Translations under genes and position numbers: made by a program
The notes under the pieces: generated by a model
The model's database searches: none
The model's input: the letters and a program-made list of their open reading frames with translations, nothing else
What the model was told of the DNA's origin: nothing
In this document: positions 34,941-46,814 of the stretch, piece by piece
Numbering within the stretch: the first letter of the stretch is position 1
Layout: every line of letters starts with the position of its first letter
From: Calliopum simillimum
Taxonomy: Eukaryota > Arthropoda > Insecta > Diptera > Lauxaniidae
DNA: 64,000 nucleotides
Assembly (NCBI GenBank): GCA_951812925.1
Contig: OX638372.1
Location: 85,271,058-85,335,057, forward strand
Reading direction: 5' to 3'

Positions 34941-35589
34941 GATCGATCTTTGCGTAATCGATTAAGATTTGGGTTGACATCTCCGATTTTTATGAAAATT
35001 GGTGAAAAGTTAGTATTTGACATACGTATAACTGTGGTGAAATGATTTTTCGAAATTCTAAAAAATCCAAGATGGCGGCCATATGAAGTCCGATCCAACT
35101 TTTAGATACTCACATGTTGGAAAATTCATAACACCTCGGTTTTTTATTCGATTTTAATGAAAATTTCAAGGTTAGTGCAAACAGATATGAGCCTTTGAAA
35201 AAAACATCACTAAAAAAAAAATTATATTTATTTGAAATATTTTTATTTAAAAGTAAATTTTATTATAACTATTTACCATTTTTCAAATCCGTGTTATCTC
35301 TTATGGTTATCAAGTTATGAATTTTTGAAGTTGTTTAATGAGTGCGCTACCATTTGTGGTTGCCTCCGTCCGGATGGTATTTTTTAGTGGTCCCTAGTAA
35401 AGTTTTTTTAGAACACTTTTAGAGAATATTTTAACCCATTTCAACCAACTTTTTGGAAAAAGTGGTCGAAAATACACTTACAAACGCGATATAATGGGTT
35501 AAGATGTTCGTATAACTTAACGTGAAATCGATCATGGAACATTTTTTTAGAACATCTTAACCCAATACATCCCGTTTTTAAGGGTCTGT

Positions 35590-36121
35590 TAGACTCAACT
35601 CAAGAATAGCAAAAGCAAAAGGCGCGTTTGCTCAACTGAACAAAATATGGTCTTCATCCGTTATATCCACCAAAACGAGAGTGCGCATTTTTGATTCGAA
35701 TGTGAAATCGGTTTTATTATATGGGTGCGAAACATGGCTTGTTACTGAACAACTTACGAACAAGCTGCAAGTATTCGTCAACAAATGCTTAAGGCGTATA
35801 CTAAAGGTTTGGTGGCCTCGCACTATATCAAATGCCGAGCTACATCAAAAATGCAAACAGAAGGCTATAGCAAACGAGATCAAGCTGCGCAAATGGGGAT
35901 GGATTGGTCACACTCTCCGGAAACCACACAGCGAAGTTTGTCGCCAGGCCCTTGAGTGGAATCCACAAGGCAGTAGAGGACGTGGTAGACCCAAAACCAA
36001 CTGGAAAAGGTCGTTGGAAAAGGAAATCCAAGAATCGGGAAAATCGTGGCAAGAGATCAAAGTCATCGCAAGGGATCGTGACAAATGGAGAGATTTCATA
36101 TTGGCCCTATGCTCCTCCTAG
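35590..36121 (+). pseudogene. RTE-type LINE, C-terminal part of the ORF
   Basis: A frame open from about 35,590 (RLNSRIAKAKGAFAQLNKIW) runs through VKSVLLYGCETWLVTEQL, FVNKCLRRIL, NEIKLRKWGWIGHTLRKP and GSRGRGRPKTNWKRSLEKEI to a stop at 36,119-36,121. This is the region C-terminal to the RT palm in RTE-like non-LTR retrotransposons. A ~15-base 3' UTR and an ATAC microsatellite follow, the usual RTE tail. Endonuclease and RT catalytic parts are absent (5' truncation). The frame is intact over ~176 codons, so the insertion is not very old. A short related fragment is at 46.14 kb. Confidence 0.85.
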
Positions 36122-36133
36122 GAGTTAAAGGAG

Positions 36134-36162
36134 AATACATACATACATACATACATACGTAT
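36134..36162. repeat. ATAC microsatellite tail of the RTE fragment
   Basis: About six copies of ATAC directly after the LINE 3' UTR, the terminal repeat typical of RTE insertions. Confidence 0.8.
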
Positions 36163-36249
36163 GTCAAATACTAACTTTTCACCAATTTTCATAGAAATCT
36201 GAGATGTCAACCCAAATCTTAATCGATTACGCAAAGATTAACCCAATTG

Positions 36250-38145
36250 TAAACTCAGTTTTTTAGTTAATTTAAGTCAAACTTTTTACCTGATACAGAT
36301 TTCAAAAAAAAAACTTTTTCTGTATGGTTAGACCTCAATAAGTGACTTTGCATAAAAAACCTGGAGTGGGAAGACCTCTTGGCTTAACAGAGTTCAAACG
36401 ACCCGTGTATGGGATTCTAACTGAACCACTCCCGCATAGGTGGACCTTTGAAGCCACAAGGAAGCCACTATGGGCTTCCTGCCTGAACCAACCCGAGTGG
36501 CCATGTATGCACTTAATTGGAGCGTATTAGCCACACTCCTGCCGAGCGACACAAAGTGCACGCTTGCTCAGCTTCGGTCTAGTTGGAGCATCATTGTTAT
36601 GCTCGTAGGAGGAAGTCCTCATCATCCTCTCATCCTACCAATTTTACTGTAATCGACCTTTGGTCGCGCGTAGTTGAAGAAAGCCCCCCTCTGGGCTTCT
36701 TATATAAGAATTCATTATTAGACGAAAGAAATATCAGTTTCTATGATTTACAGACCTGGCGCTCTAGTCGCTCTAGCCAGATCGCTGACCACTTTTTGAG
36801 TGGCAGGGACTTTTGTTTCTAACTATATTTTTGCCTTCGGCTTTTCTGACACAACTCTTCTTTTGATTAATTTTTAACAATTTTTTGGCAATGATTTTGT
36901 AGAGTCTTGTTAAGTCTTTTCTGTTTTTGAGTGCTACCAAAAGCAAAACAATATATCTACTTCTAGTATCTTTCGGAAGCTCTAGTTATTTGTTCTGGTT
37001 CTGCAACAATAATCTTTTTATCGTTCGTTTCTGACTGATAGTAGTTTTCCATTAGACTATACATTGGAGGAAAAAACAACATCCGTTAATGAGTTCCTTT
37101 ACGATTTTCCTTTGAAAAAGCTCAGCGGCGTCCGTTGTTAGGCAGGTTAGGAACTTGGCGTAAGCTTTGTTTTTTTTTTTTTGAATTTTGCCTTCTGTCC
37201 ATTGCCTCGCCTCCCGTTACTTACATATTGTAAGTATAAGTGTGTGTGTAGAAAAATAATCCAATGAACTCATTAACTTTTACAATGTCCTTGCTACCTA
37301 CCTTTCGTTTTGTTTTATTTTGTCCAGCTGTCTGTTTGCTTTGCTAAATGCATCCAATTAAAAGCGTAATAAAAGCGGCTCTTTTTTCTGTGTATTTTCT
37401 TAAGAAGGACCTTTTTTTTGAAACAAGGTAGGTGTACAATTTTGATATTTAATGAGAGAAAAACAGATTTCAAGGAAAAATGTGAGTGCTTTCTTTGGAT
37501 ATTTAAGCAAATACTTAGAAAATTTTTGCTAAAAATTTTTGAACTAAAGGCAACAAGCATTCTAGTTGGATCAATACTTAACTCTAAGGTGCTAGTGCGA
37601 AAAGCTAATCCAAGGACGTTTGTGTATAATGATGATGATATATAGCAGTGAACTGCCTTGGTTTTTCAGATTGACATTAATTTATTTTTTATAAAGATGA
37701 AACATATTATATATGTTTCGTATATTAAAGAAAATAAATTTAAAAAATTATTTTAAAATTTCACTGAGATTTCTTAAATCTCGCTAGAACGTACATAAAT
37801 GAAATTAAAATAACTCTTCATGCATTTGTGTTCAATGATACAGCTTCAGTTTGATACAAAAACTTAAAATATCATACATAACAAGCTTGAGTCCTTTTGA
37901 ACAAAATATTTCAAATCACTTTTGTTCTGAAATGCTTAAAGTCCGTATAAGTAATTCAATTAACTGCCTGTATTTAAATTTGTCATTCCAAAAGAATGTT
38001 TCATAAACTCTAGACGTAAAAAATTCAAAATTAATTTTTTATTACGCAGAGCTGTTTAAAAAAAAACCACTGACGTAACGAAATAGAGTGAAGTGGTTTT
38101 GGCGAAGGTTTGGTCAAGTTTGTTATGTATGATCCAATCTCTATG
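36250..38145. other. no gene recognised
   Basis: 36,350-36,800 is richer in GC, with several short overlapping frames, but no family is recognised in either strand. The rest is AT-rich. Confidence 0.45.
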
Positions 38146-38194
38146 TTTTTAGTGTCAAAATAGTTCTAGAAAATTGTTCCTTGCTTGATTTCAT

Positions 38195-38295
38195 GTTAAC
38201 CTTTTAGAACATATTAACCCATTACTTATATCGCGTTTCTATGGGTGTTTTTGACCCCTTTGCCCAAAAACTTGGTTATAATGGGTTAATACGTT
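38195..38295 (-). repeat. copy of AACCCATTATAACC repeat family (half)
   Basis: TATTAACCCATTACTTATAT ... TATGGGTGTTTTTGACCCC ... AACTTGGTTATAATGGGTTA matches the inverted half of the 63.7-63.9 kb copy, preceded by TTCCTTGCTTGATTTCATGT as there. Confidence 0.75.
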
Positions 38296-38304
38296 AATTG
38301 TAAA

Positions 38305-40400
38305 TATCTTAATATAAAAAGTAAAATATTTGAATATGAACTCAAAGGTAGCATTTCGTATCATTACTGTTAACAACTTTTAAAATTGGGTGATCTCCTA
38401 AACTATAAGTCGTATGAAAAAATTTTTAACGTACTTTTGTAGGAAATTTCCTGCGCTACAAAATTGGAGACAAACATTTTTCTGTAAAAGTTAGCATTAG
38501 CAAGACATTTGCAAAAAACTGATTTTAGCGACCTTTGAGCTTTAATAACTTTTTATGCGAACACGACTTTGAAATGGACTTTTCACACTTTATTTATCAT
38601 GCATTAATAAAGATAATTCCGGTGAAAAAAATTCGCTTGGAATTATTTCGCAGAAAAATTCTAATTTTCCTGGGCTAGTACGGATCTTACCCTGTATGTG
38701 AATATATAGTAGCAACAAACCATCAAAACAAATTTGCAGAAATTACGATGAAATTAAAAAACTGCCAAATCACAACGCTTTAATTAAAAAGACATAAAAA
38801 ATAATTGACTTTACTTTGCAATATGGTTGACAACGAATTGACAACATAATACATACGGACACAAAACTGTTAACAAATTAAAGCCGATACAACGATATAA
38901 TTAATAATAATGAAAAATAAATTGTAAAGTGTATTTGCTCATCATAAAAACTTTGTATGTATGAAAAGTGTTATTTCTAAATGAGACCGAATGAAACAAT
39001 ATTAATTTCACATAATTGGTATGTCTGTAAAACCAAAGTCTTATGCCAAGAATAGTTCACGGGTTTCTTCTGAAAAATCCCACAAGTAACTCTGCGTACA
39101 CAAACGACCTGGATACACAGATTTGACTTAGAAGACCGATTCCATTTAAAATTTTTCGAAATTTGCAGTTGGGTGATTAGATTTTTGCTAAAATTCTAAG
39201 TGCTTAGTATAAGGACTTTTCATAATTAGTTTTGCAAAAAACAATTGTTTTGCAAGTTATAAGCATGGAATTTCAGAGTGCCAAAACAGTGTTTTTGCGA
39301 AAAATCAATGCAATTTTTTTTCAAAGTTCCGCCATTTGGTGAAAAATCGATGGTTTTAATTTTTTTTTTCTGATTCTTGTAGCATTTTAAATGATATTTT
39401 GATTTCCATTTTAAAATTTTTAAATCTTGAATCCGAAACCAGTCATGGAATTGCTCTGTCACGTATGGTGTTTGAGATATTCTAACCTAAAAGTTCTAAC
39501 ACGTTTTTTGCGGTTATATAGACAATTACGTCGAAAATAACTATTTTGGTTTGTTGTCTTTGTTTTTTTTTTTTTCCAACTAGGATTTTATTTGGAACAT
39601 ACGTCGTGGATCGTTTCATTGGGCATTTGGATCAAACTCCTTTTTTATTGAGGATAGATGTGTCCTGTGCACGGTCACATATATCATTTTTTTCGCAATA
39701 TCAAAAGTAAATTCACTGAGTTATAACATATCAGACCTAGAATTAGAGCTTTTTAAATTAACAGAAATTAGAAAATTGGAAATTTCTGATTTTTTACAAT
39801 GTCATTCATTACTAAAAAAATAAATTTACTTTAAGCCTGAAAGCCATAATTTAAAAATGCGGGACTAAACAGAAGCCAATGCGAATGTAATTGAAAATTT
39901 AAATTCAAAAGAAAAACATATGGCATGACACAAATATAAAGTCAACAAAATAAACGTAAGAACGTGCAAATGGAATAACAACGCCGCCACTTCGTGTAGG
40001 TAATCAACACGTTTCCACCATGACGTATGAGTGACAATATTTTCTTTAATAATTTCTTTCAGAACTTCTTTACGCACACGCACGCACGCACAGAAGCATG
40101 TGGCGCAAACCCATCAGGAACATTAAACCAAGTAGAGTTTTTCTTATTTCGCATACTTCTATCATACTGATCATTGACAGACAAAGAGCAGTTCGAACTG
40201 TCCTTTTTCTTTTGAAACGAACTTCACGAGAAACCCAAAGATATATGGAATTGAGTAGAAATTCACCAAGTGGGACCATGATTTTCGACGTGGTGACGAA
40301 AATTGCAAACGAATATCGCAATACAATCTACTAAGTGTTAGAAAGCTATGACATACAAGTTTTGTAAAAAGTTAATTTGTTTATTTACAATGCACGATTG
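38305..40400. other. AT-rich DNA with a dispersed-repeat fragment
   Basis: 39,440-39,660 shows piecewise similarity to 8,283-8,560. 40,070-40,090 is a small CACG microsatellite. Frames at 40,070-40,334 open on both strands have no recognisable domain. Confidence 0.45.
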
Positions 40401-40408
40401 AAAATTAA

Positions 40409-41154
40409 TGGGGGCTTCTCATGTAACACTTCAAAAAGTAGTTGTTTTTCGGGATTGTTTTTCACTTGGAAAATAAAAACACACACAAATAACTGTTTGC
40501 ATATATTTAAGAACATGTTTGAACTATAAAAAAAGCATTGTTTCAAAAACTAAAATGACAAAATGGCGGACTTATTAAATGTCGCGTGTGGCGTGTGGCG
40601 ACATTTAATAAGTCGGATTTATCGCGGTACATTGAAGAGCCCAAAGTTTTTATCTGAAACATAAAACAAAATTTTTTTATTATTCAGCAGGGTTCCCCTG
40701 AGTACATGAATGTCTGCAACTCCAAAAAATTCGATTCTACAATATTGAAATCACGTCTTGAAAAAAAAGTGCTATTATTTCGTCATTTTTAATCGCTAAA
40801 TGGGGCTAAAAAGTTTATAAAATAACTTTTTTTCCACAATTTCAGACATTCATGCACTCGTTCAATTTATAATCTGCAAAACACTTTTTAGAAATCAAAA
40901 ATCGGCTAAGTAGTTTTTTCGCAATCGTGTATCGAGATTTTAAAACCATAGTTTTGAGAAAAAATGATTAAAAGTTTTAAAAAAAAATCGATTTTTTTAA
41001 AAATTTACATGAGCTCGCTGGTTTAATCAATCATATTTTCCATAATATTTAGAGTTGAGTCATGAAACTTTGGGAATATACTCCCAAGACGTTATTCTAT
41101 CAACCTATGAAAAAAAAAATCGATTTTTTGAAAATTTTACATGAGAAGCCCCCC
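40409..41154. mobile_element. TTAA-flanked MITE (possibly piggyBac-related)
   Basis: The left end TGGGGGCTTCTCATGTAA and the complement of the right end GGGGGGCTTCTCATGTAA are inverted repeats, flanked on both sides by TTAA (40,405-40,408 and 41,155-41,158). The interior (746 bp total) contains a strong hairpin with 17-bp arms at about 40,568-40,613 and no transposase. The TTAA duplication suggests piggyBac mobilisation, but the terminal bases are not a textbook piggyBac end. Confidence 0.7.
40568..40613. repeat. perfect 17-bp-arm hairpin inside the MITE
   Basis: GACTTATTAAATGTCGC, then GTGTGGCGTGTG, then GCGACATTTAATAAGTC. The arms are exact complements. Confidence 0.9.
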
Positions 41155-41689
41155 TTAAGGTATCATTTTACAGAAAAATTAATTTGTCGTAAACTTTTTA
41201 TTGAAAGTTTTTGAAAACTGAGCGGGATGAAAACAAATACGATCAACGATAAATAATAACTAGAACGCGTTTGTATTAGTTGATGCTAATTTTTTATTGG
41301 TTTTTTATAAACAAATGCTCATTTGACCCGGTTCTAGACACGTTAATTTAAAATTTCTTCCAAAAACAGAAGCCTTGAAGTCCAAAGATAAAGAATCCAT
41401 TAAAACATTTTTGTGCCCGCTCTTATGGTAAATGATATTAAATATAGTTTTAATGAGATTCTTGTGTTGGAAATAATAACAAATTTTTAACTTATATGAA
41501 CGCAACGGATTATATTTTTTCAAAAATAGGCGGTGCCACGCCCCTGAATATAAAAATGAGTTTTTAACACTAGAAGGTGCTGTTAAGTACCTTACCTAAA
41601 AAGTTACAATAATAAATTTTAACTTCAAATATGGTTTTGAACTGCAGGACTTTTAAATAGTTAATTTTTCGGAGAACCACCTACACATA

Positions 41690-41900
41690 AAATTTTCTTA
41701 TAGTAGTAAAACTATTTCCAAGAGGAAAAATTTCAAATGCTTCTGAACCAAGTACTTCAAAAGCGCTTTTCTCTATAAAAATTTATAAGCACTTTCACAA
41801 TGATTTTTTGTAAGACTGCATTAAGAGCAACATGGGTTTGAACCCAGCGCGTATATTTATTTTTATTTTTTGCTTTATTTATTAAAATATTTTTTATTAA
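41690..41900 (+). repeat. SINE-like repeat with tRNA B-box
   Basis: Contains CAAGAGGAAAAATTTC, AAAAGCGCTTTT, CACAATGATTTTTTGTAAGA and ATGGGTTTGAACCCAGC (B-box). The same blocks occur in inverse order and orientation at 46,826-46,990. It precedes a DINE-like element. Confidence 0.6.
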
Positions 41901-41907
41901 GCATTTT

Positions 41908-42603
41908 TATACCCTACACCCAGGGTATATTTCCTTGTCCTTCGGTTTGTAACGCAGAGAAGGAGGCGTGGCAGATATAGAAAAGTATATATATTCTTGA
42001 TCACCTCCTGAGTCCATATAGCCATGTCTGTCTGTCTGGCTGGGTGGCTGGCTGTGTGTGGAAATACACTTTTTGGGAAAACTGAGCAAGATAATTAAAT
42101 CTTTTACGATAATGTAACCAAAATACACATAAATACTACAAATTGTAAGCGCAAGCCCTGAGAAAAAAACTGGAAAAATTCAGAGGGCGCGGCACCACCC
42201 ATATAAACAAAAGCTTCAAAACGCGATACTTAAAGCGTTTTTTTTTTAATTTTCGCACCAAATTTGACTCAGATACAAAGAATTAGAAATGCAACCTCTC
42301 AACAAAAATTGGATGAAATCAGACAAGGGGGCGTGGCACCTCCCACATAAGCAAAAGTTTCAAAATGCTATACTGAAAGAGTTTATTGAGATAATCTAAC
42401 TGAATTTCACTCAAATACTAAAGACTATAAATGCATGCTCTAAGATAAAACTGGACGAACTCGGACAAGAGGGTGTGGCACCTCTTATATAAGCAAAAGC
42501 TTCAAAACGCTATACTGAAAACGTTGTTTGAGATAGTCCGTTCAAATTTTTATAACTGCAAGCTCTGAGCAAAAACTCGGACAAGAGGGCGTGGCACCTC
42601 CCA
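41908..42603 (+). mobile_element. DINE-1/Helitron-like element, copy 2
   Basis: Begins TATACCCTACACCCAGGGTA, then TTTGTAACGCAGAGAAGGAG, TATATATTCTTGATCACC and a CTGTCTGGCTGGGTGGCTGG run. Four tandem ~130-bp units follow, with GGGCGTGGCACCTCCCA boxes. It is cut at 42,603, within a unit, by the palindromic element. No coding capacity. Confidence 0.72.
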
Positions 42604-44246
42604 TTAGGCTGACCCAAAAAAACTAAAGGTGTTCCGATTTTAGGTGCTCAACACTCAAAATGTTCGGTATGGTCTAGAAACTACGTATGTAAATTTTGGT
42701 AAAAAAATATTGAGATTTAGCACTCGCGCAAGCTCGATAAGTAGCGCTGCCTTGATCGTACGAGAATGGGGTTCTTTCAGCCCGTGGAAATTGATAAAAA
42801 AGGAATGGAACAATTTTTTTTTCTATCCTACTTTATGTTTTCGAGGTCGCAGAAGACAATGGCATTGCCAGTTTTTGGAAAAGATTCCAAGATTTCAAGA
42901 TATTTAAGATATCTCTCGAAAAAAAAAAAAAAATTTGAGATTTTTGTTAGATTAAATTGCCATTAATCGTAGGAACATTTTTCTTTTTTTTGTTTCTCGG
43001 AATGTAGTCTTGTAGCCTAAATTGTGACGAACAAAATGAGTGGTCGCACAATATTTTTTGGCAAAATCTTCTTGAGATATCGGCCACAGACTGAACCGCC
43101 GTCCTGCCGTATTGCCGGTCACTGGGGATATCTGCCGATTTTACGCTATTTTCATTGATTTTTGAGATCCTTCCTTGTACTTTCGACATCGCTGGAGATG
43201 CAAAAACATTTATTTTCACGATAAAATGCAAGTGTTTCAAAATATTCATGATATCCTATGATAAATTTCCCTAGTGGGATTTCCAATGAAAAGCAGAACT
43301 AGCTCTAAAACCTCGACATAATTTTCCCGCGCATGATTCATCTGGAGCTAGTGATTGATGTCCATCGCGGTTTTCTTCTGGAAAGGTGCCAATATCTCCC
43401 AAATTTTTCAGTGGAAGATAGAAAAATTACTTCAGTGGAAGATAGAAAAATTTGGGAGACATTGGCACCTTTCCAGAAGAAAACCGCGATGGTCATCAAT
43501 CACTAGCTCCACATGAATCATGCGCGGAAAAATTATGTCGAGGTTTTAGAGCTAGTTCTGCTTTTCATTGGAAATCTCACTAGGGAAATTTATCATAGGA
43601 ATATCTTGAATGTATTGAAACACTTGCATTTTATCGTGAAAATAAATGTTCCCGCATCTCCAGCGACGTCAAAAGTACAAGGTAGGATCTCAAAAATCAA
43701 TGAAAATAGCGTAAAATCGGCAGATATCCCCAGTGACCAGCAATACGGCAGGACGGCGGTTCAGTCTGTGGCCGATATCTCGAGAAGATTTTGTCAAAAA
43801 ATATTGTACGACCACTCATTTTGTTTGTCACAATTTAGGCTACAAGACTACATTCCGAGAAACAAAAATAAAAAAGGTTCCTACGATTAATGACAATTTA
43901 ATCTAACAAAAATCTCAAATTTTTTTTTTTTTTTCGAGAGATATCTTAAATATCTTGAAATCTTGGAATCTTTTCCAAAAACTGGCAATGCCATTGTCTT
44001 CAGCGACCTCGAAAATATAAAGTAGGATAGAAAAAAAATTGTTCCAATTCTTTTTTATCAATTTCCACGGGCTGAAAGAACCCCATTCTCGTACGGTCAA
44101 GGCAGCGCTACTTATCGAGCTTGCGCGAGTGCTAAATCTCAATATTTTTTTACCAAAATTTACATACGTAGTTTCTAGACCATACCGAACATTTTGGGTG
44201 CTGAGCACCTAAAATCGGAACACCTTTAGTTTTTTTGGGTCAGTCT
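42604..44246. mobile_element. giant foldback element (806- and 802-bp arms)
   Basis: The left arm 42,604-43,409 and right arm 43,445-44,246 are inverted copies with only scattered differences. The ends are TTAGGCTGACCCAAAAAAAC and, as complement, TTAGACTGACCCAAAAAAAC. The 35-bp loop holds a ~22-bp direct repeat (TTCAGTGGAAGATAGAAAAA). Each arm carries corresponding open frames: 42,644-42,907 with 43,915-44,208, and 43,513-43,890 with 42,947-43,249. The amino-acid differences I can see between partners are mostly replacements, which argues against coding selection. Flanks are two different parts of DINE-like copies. The class is unknown; it could be a Foldback-type or other TIR element. Confidence 0.88.
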
Positions 44247-44249
44247 AAT

Positions 44250-44760
44250 ATAGATATATATTCTTGATCACCTCCTGAGCCCATGTAGCCATGTCCGTCT
44301 GTCTGGCTGGGTGGCTTGGGTGGCTGGCTGTGTGTGAAAATACACTTTTTGGGAAAACTGAGCAAGATAATTCAATGAAAATTGGTGCACTGCCTCCGTT
44401 GTTAAATTTTGCTCGTGGGATTGAAACTGAGCAAAATCGGTCAACGGACACGCCTAGCGCACATACAAAAATATATTCAAAATGCAACTTTAGGAGTATT
44501 TTTGTACGATAATGCAACCAAAATACACATAAATACTACAAATTGTAAGCGCAAGCTCTGAGAAAAAAACTGGAAAAATTCGGACAAGAGGGCGCGGCAC
44601 AAAAGCTTCAAAACGCGATACTGAAAGCGTTTTTTAATATATTCGAACCAAATTCGACTCAAATACAAAGAATTATAAATGCAACCTCTCAACAAAAATT
44701 GGATGAAATCAGACAAGGGGGCGTGGCAACTCCCATATAAGCAAAAGTTTCAAAATGCTG
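44250..44760 (+). mobile_element. truncated DINE-like element, copy 3
   Basis: Starts at TATATATTCTTGATCACC (inside the 5' region of the family, first ~80 bp missing). It then runs CTGTCTGGCTGGGTGGC, TGCCTCCGTTGTTAAATTTT and two tandem units ending GGGGGCGTGGCAACTCCCAT. It stops at CAAAATGCTGC near 44,760. Confidence 0.7.
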
Positions 44761-44814
44761 CTTTACATCACTTTTCTCTTCTCCTTTCTCTATTTTATTT
44801 ACTTTTATTTAATT

Positions 44815-45095
44815 GAATTGAAATTGATTACACAATGATTCTTTGTAAGACTGTAGGAAGCATTCGAATGTAAAATTCTGTTTGGACAATATTTGCTTAA
44901 TATACAAATTTAATATCTCTAAATGGTATCGGGCGATAGTGTAGCAGTCTAACGATTTTGTAAGTGTAAATTAGTCAAAATGATATATTTCTATCACACG
45001 GACGGTCCTGGATTTAAATCCTGGTGCTGCCAGATTTTTGCTTATTGGTGATAAAGAAGCACTTCAGAGGGGTTTTTGAAGCACTTTTTTCCCTT
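44815..45095 (+). repeat. tRNA-derived SINE-like repeat
   Basis: Contains CACAATGATTCTTTGTAAGA (shared with 41.8 kb) and a tRNA-like stretch. GATAGTGTAGCAGTCTAACG is A-box/D-arm-like, and about 55 bases later CCTGGATTTAAATCCTGG is B-box/T-arm-like. The spacing exceeds that of a normal tRNA by about 35 bases. It is mirrored by an inverted copy at 46,278-46,735 whose B-box region reads TGGATTCAATCTTGG. Confidence 0.6.
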
Positions 45096-46136
45096 GGGTT
45101 ATATGAGAATTCCTAATGGGTTGTTCCATGTGTCCCTATAACAATAATCATTATAATAATTTATTTCAACACACAGTCACACAGTCACACATTTCAGAAC
45201 TGTATAGCAACACGCACACATACAACAAAAACTCTTACCAACACGTATACCATAAGAAATTCAATCTTATTCAATGGATGGCAAATGAAAGATGAGAAAA
45301 AAAGTTAAGAAAAACTTTTAAACTTTTTGCTTTGTTGTTGTAGTTTTTTGTTGTTTATTGTTATTAACTTGTTGTTGCTGTTGTCGTTGTTGTTGTTGCA
45401 TATTGTTCGCACGAAATTAGGTGTGTACGAAATTTCTATCTTGTCTGTTTATCATAACAAAATATGAAAACCTTTGCGAAACGTGTCAAATGCCAAGAAA
45501 AACAAGTTGATCTTTAGACCAAAAATTAAATCAGATAAAAAAAAAAACCAAACTGAAATTGAAGACTGAAGAAATACGCTACAATTTAAAAAATTTTATT
45601 AAGACTTTATGGCGATATTCAATGATTTCTTAAGAGGCATTGAAAATAAAATCCGATAACATCTGATAGCAAAGGAAAGTTTTTTCGTTTGCGGCTCTTT
45701 CTGCCACAAGCTACTATTATTACTACTTCATTAGTTATCGTCCAGAAAATATGTCCAAAAATATTATGAAATGTTGAACTACTCCTTTGAGTTTTTCTTA
45801 GTTACATACCTTCCTCCTAAAAGATGTGCAATAAGAAATTATATCAGATTCATTTTCTGTCTTTTAACACCTAAACTGGACGTCTGAAAAGAAGTTATTG
45901 TTCGATCTTAATACAGCCTTTCCTTGACTTTGAACGTCTTTTATGAACGATCATTTAGGAAGGTTTTCAATTTACCGTTCCGAATCGGCATCGATGTACA
46001 TATCTATTGGTTCTTTAAAATAAAATAACATACGTTTGAATTCGATTTTCAGATATAGAAATGTTGACAAAGCCAAAAGGTGTTAAAAAATGATGAAAAA
46101 TTTTGAAAGATTAATCGTTTATTATGAAAATGGGGT
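45096..46136. other. gene-free, with opa-type TTG repeat
   Basis: TTGTTG-rich run at about 45,338-45,400 (opa repeat on the minus strand) and CACA-rich sequence near 45,165-45,225. No exon was recognised. This stretch separates the inverted SINE-like copies. Confidence 0.5.
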
Positions 46137-46212
46137 AATGGATCGTGACAAATGGAGACTTTTCATTTTGGGCCTATGATCCTCCCAGGAGTTATAGGAG
46201 ATTGCATACATT
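46137..46212 (+). pseudogene. RTE LINE 3'-terminal scrap
   Basis: GGATCGTGACAAATGGAGA through TCCTCCCAGGAGTTATAGGA matches the last ~50 coding bases and 3' UTR of the LINE at 36.07-36.14 kb, followed by a short ATACAT tail. Confidence 0.8.
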
Positions 46213-46277
46213 TGACCGATGTCATTTAACTTAATGTCATGAATTTCACTCAATCAAGTAACCTAAGGGGAAAAAGA

Positions 46278-46735
46278 AGTGCTTTAAAAACCCTTCCGAA
46301 GTGCATCTTTTTCACCAATAAGCGCTTCCGCTCCGTAAGAACTATTCTTTCTTTTTAACAATGCATGTCATAGGATATAAGCGCGCTTGAGCTTACCGCA
46401 GCCTTACTTCAAAAGGCCTATTGAAGCGCTTATTTGTAATGCTGCGGTTAAGCGTTTTTTCAATAAAATATAAAAAAAATCTGGCCACACCAAGATTGAA
46501 TCCACGACGGTTCCGTGTGAAAGATAGAAACTCATTATTTTTACTTACATTTACAAAATCGTTAGACCGCTACACCAATGCCCGATGATATTAAGAGATA
46601 TTAAATTTGTATATTAAGCAAATGTTTTCCAAACAGAATCTGACATTCGAATGCTCCTACAGCCTTACATAGAATCATTGTGTTATCAGTTTCAAATCAA
46701 TTAAACAAAAGCAAATAAATAAGAGAAAGAATATG
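46278..46735 (-). repeat. inverted copy of the 44.8-kb SINE-like repeat
   Basis: Reads, in reverse complement, the same series as 44,815-45,095: CAATGATT, CATTCGAATG, ATATTAAATTTG-like sequence, TGTAGCGGTCTAACGATTTT, CACCAATAAGCGCTT. It is longer by an extra AAGCGC-containing stretch at 46,330-46,470. Confidence 0.65.
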
Positions 46736-46814
46736 AAAAAGTGAAATAAAAATATTTGAATAAAAAATATTTTAATGAAAAAAAAAATTAAACAAAAAAA
46801 AATTAAAAAAAAGT

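Larger units (their letters stand above)
34947..36240. repeat. inverted-repeat element enclosing an RTE fragment
   Basis: The left arm (34,947-35,028: TTTGCGTAATCGATTAAGAT ... TTAGTATTTGACATACGT) has a near-perfect inverted copy at 36,157-36,239. Inside are a GATGGCGGCC segment (35,070-35,230) also found at 63,506-63,670, an AACCCATT/AATGGGTTAAGATGTT block (35,430-35,580) shared with 38.2, 48.6 and 63.7 kb, and a LINE 3' end. Together they look like a larger non-autonomous foldback element into which RTE sequence entered. Confidence 0.7.

Noticed and set aside
36342..36830. Possible gene in a GC-richer stretch
   Set aside because: Only short overlapping frames of 60-80 codons, with no domain or splice support.
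42644..44208. Paired 87-125-codon frames in the palindrome arms as genes
   Set aside because: Differences between partner frames are mainly amino-acid replacements, with no known domain; consistent with non-coding arms drifting apart.
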